Assembly: GCF_900107245.1 (NCBI RefSeq)
Contig: NZ_FNPG01000029.1
Coordinates: forward strand, 1-40,987
From: Lachnobacterium bovis DSM 14045
Lineage (GTDB): Bacteria > Bacillota > Clostridia > Lachnospirales > Lachnospiraceae
Length of the DNA stretch: 40,987 bases
Direction: 5' to 3'
A program made the position numbers and the translations under genes. The notes under the pieces are model-generated. The model searched no databases. It was given only the letters and a program-made list of their open reading frames with translations, and was not told the DNA's origin. This document shows, piece by piece, positions 40,862 through 40,987 of this stretch (the stretch's first letter is position 1; every line of letters begins with the position of its first letter).

Positions 40862-40987
<126 letters not shown>

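Overview
The window is a low-GC, gene-dense chromosomal segment from a Gram-positive anaerobe of class Clostridia, most likely family Lachnospiraceae. Four things point there: the 16S 5' end and its V1 region; a SCIFF ribosomal peptide with its radical-SAM maturase; a fused SecDF; and MinCDE together with the MEP isoprenoid gene ispE. A near-perfect sigma-28 (SigD/FliA) -10 box upstream of one orphan gene hints at a motile organism. This is inferred from gene content; the species cannot be named from the sequence alone. I saw no CRISPR array, insertion sequence, prophage or obvious foreign island.

Layout. 1-628: six-tRNA array (Pro-Gly-Arg-His-Gln-Lys) ending in a terminator. 679-2507: convergent pair, a membrane-fused GNAT-like protein and a YARHG-domain lipoprotein. 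2508-3237: AT-rich gap with the opp promoter and an attenuator-like hairpin in the leader. 3238-9202: oligopeptide ABC transporter oppBCDFA. 9375-9565: tRNA-Leu unit. 9792-11750: minCDE division-site operon. 11877-15029: glucose-type PTS permease (EIICBA) and a GlcT-like antiterminator, with a terminator in the leader. 15085-17051: an orphan small gene and a two-gene operon of unknown function (a charged helical protein and a DUF1653 protein). 17184-18261: CYTH-domain and DJ-1/PfpI proteins. 18276-27788: protein quality-control block (tig, clpP, clpX, lon), then the GTPase engB and a zinc/manganese-type ABC transporter. 27925-28545: orphan gene behind the sigma-28-like promoter. 28708-30864: ispE, a FadR-type GntR regulator and a DUF1934 protein. 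30931-32763: a small membrane-anchored protein and a trigger-factor-like exported lipoprotein. 32822-36000: asnS, then the SCIFF peptide and its maturase. 36134-38506: secDF. 38913-40154: glyA. 40358-40987: rRNA operon leader with two tandem promoters and the first ~126 bases of 16S rRNA.

How the parts relate. Most genes are housekeeping. The folding/proteolysis block pairs a ribosome-bound chaperone with three ATP-dependent protease components. The extracytoplasmic trigger-factor-like lipoprotein and SecDF would serve the export side. The regulatory DNA is the richest layer: leader terminators upstream of opp and ptsG, a three-hairpin leader upstream of tig, start-proximal hairpins shared by stable-RNA promoters, and tandem repeats inside the rRNA leader. 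The best candidates for under-described biology are the sigma-28-like orphan gene, the seven-cysteine SCIFF variant, the AT-hook-like insert in MinC, the exported trigger-factor paralogue and the DUF1653 operon.
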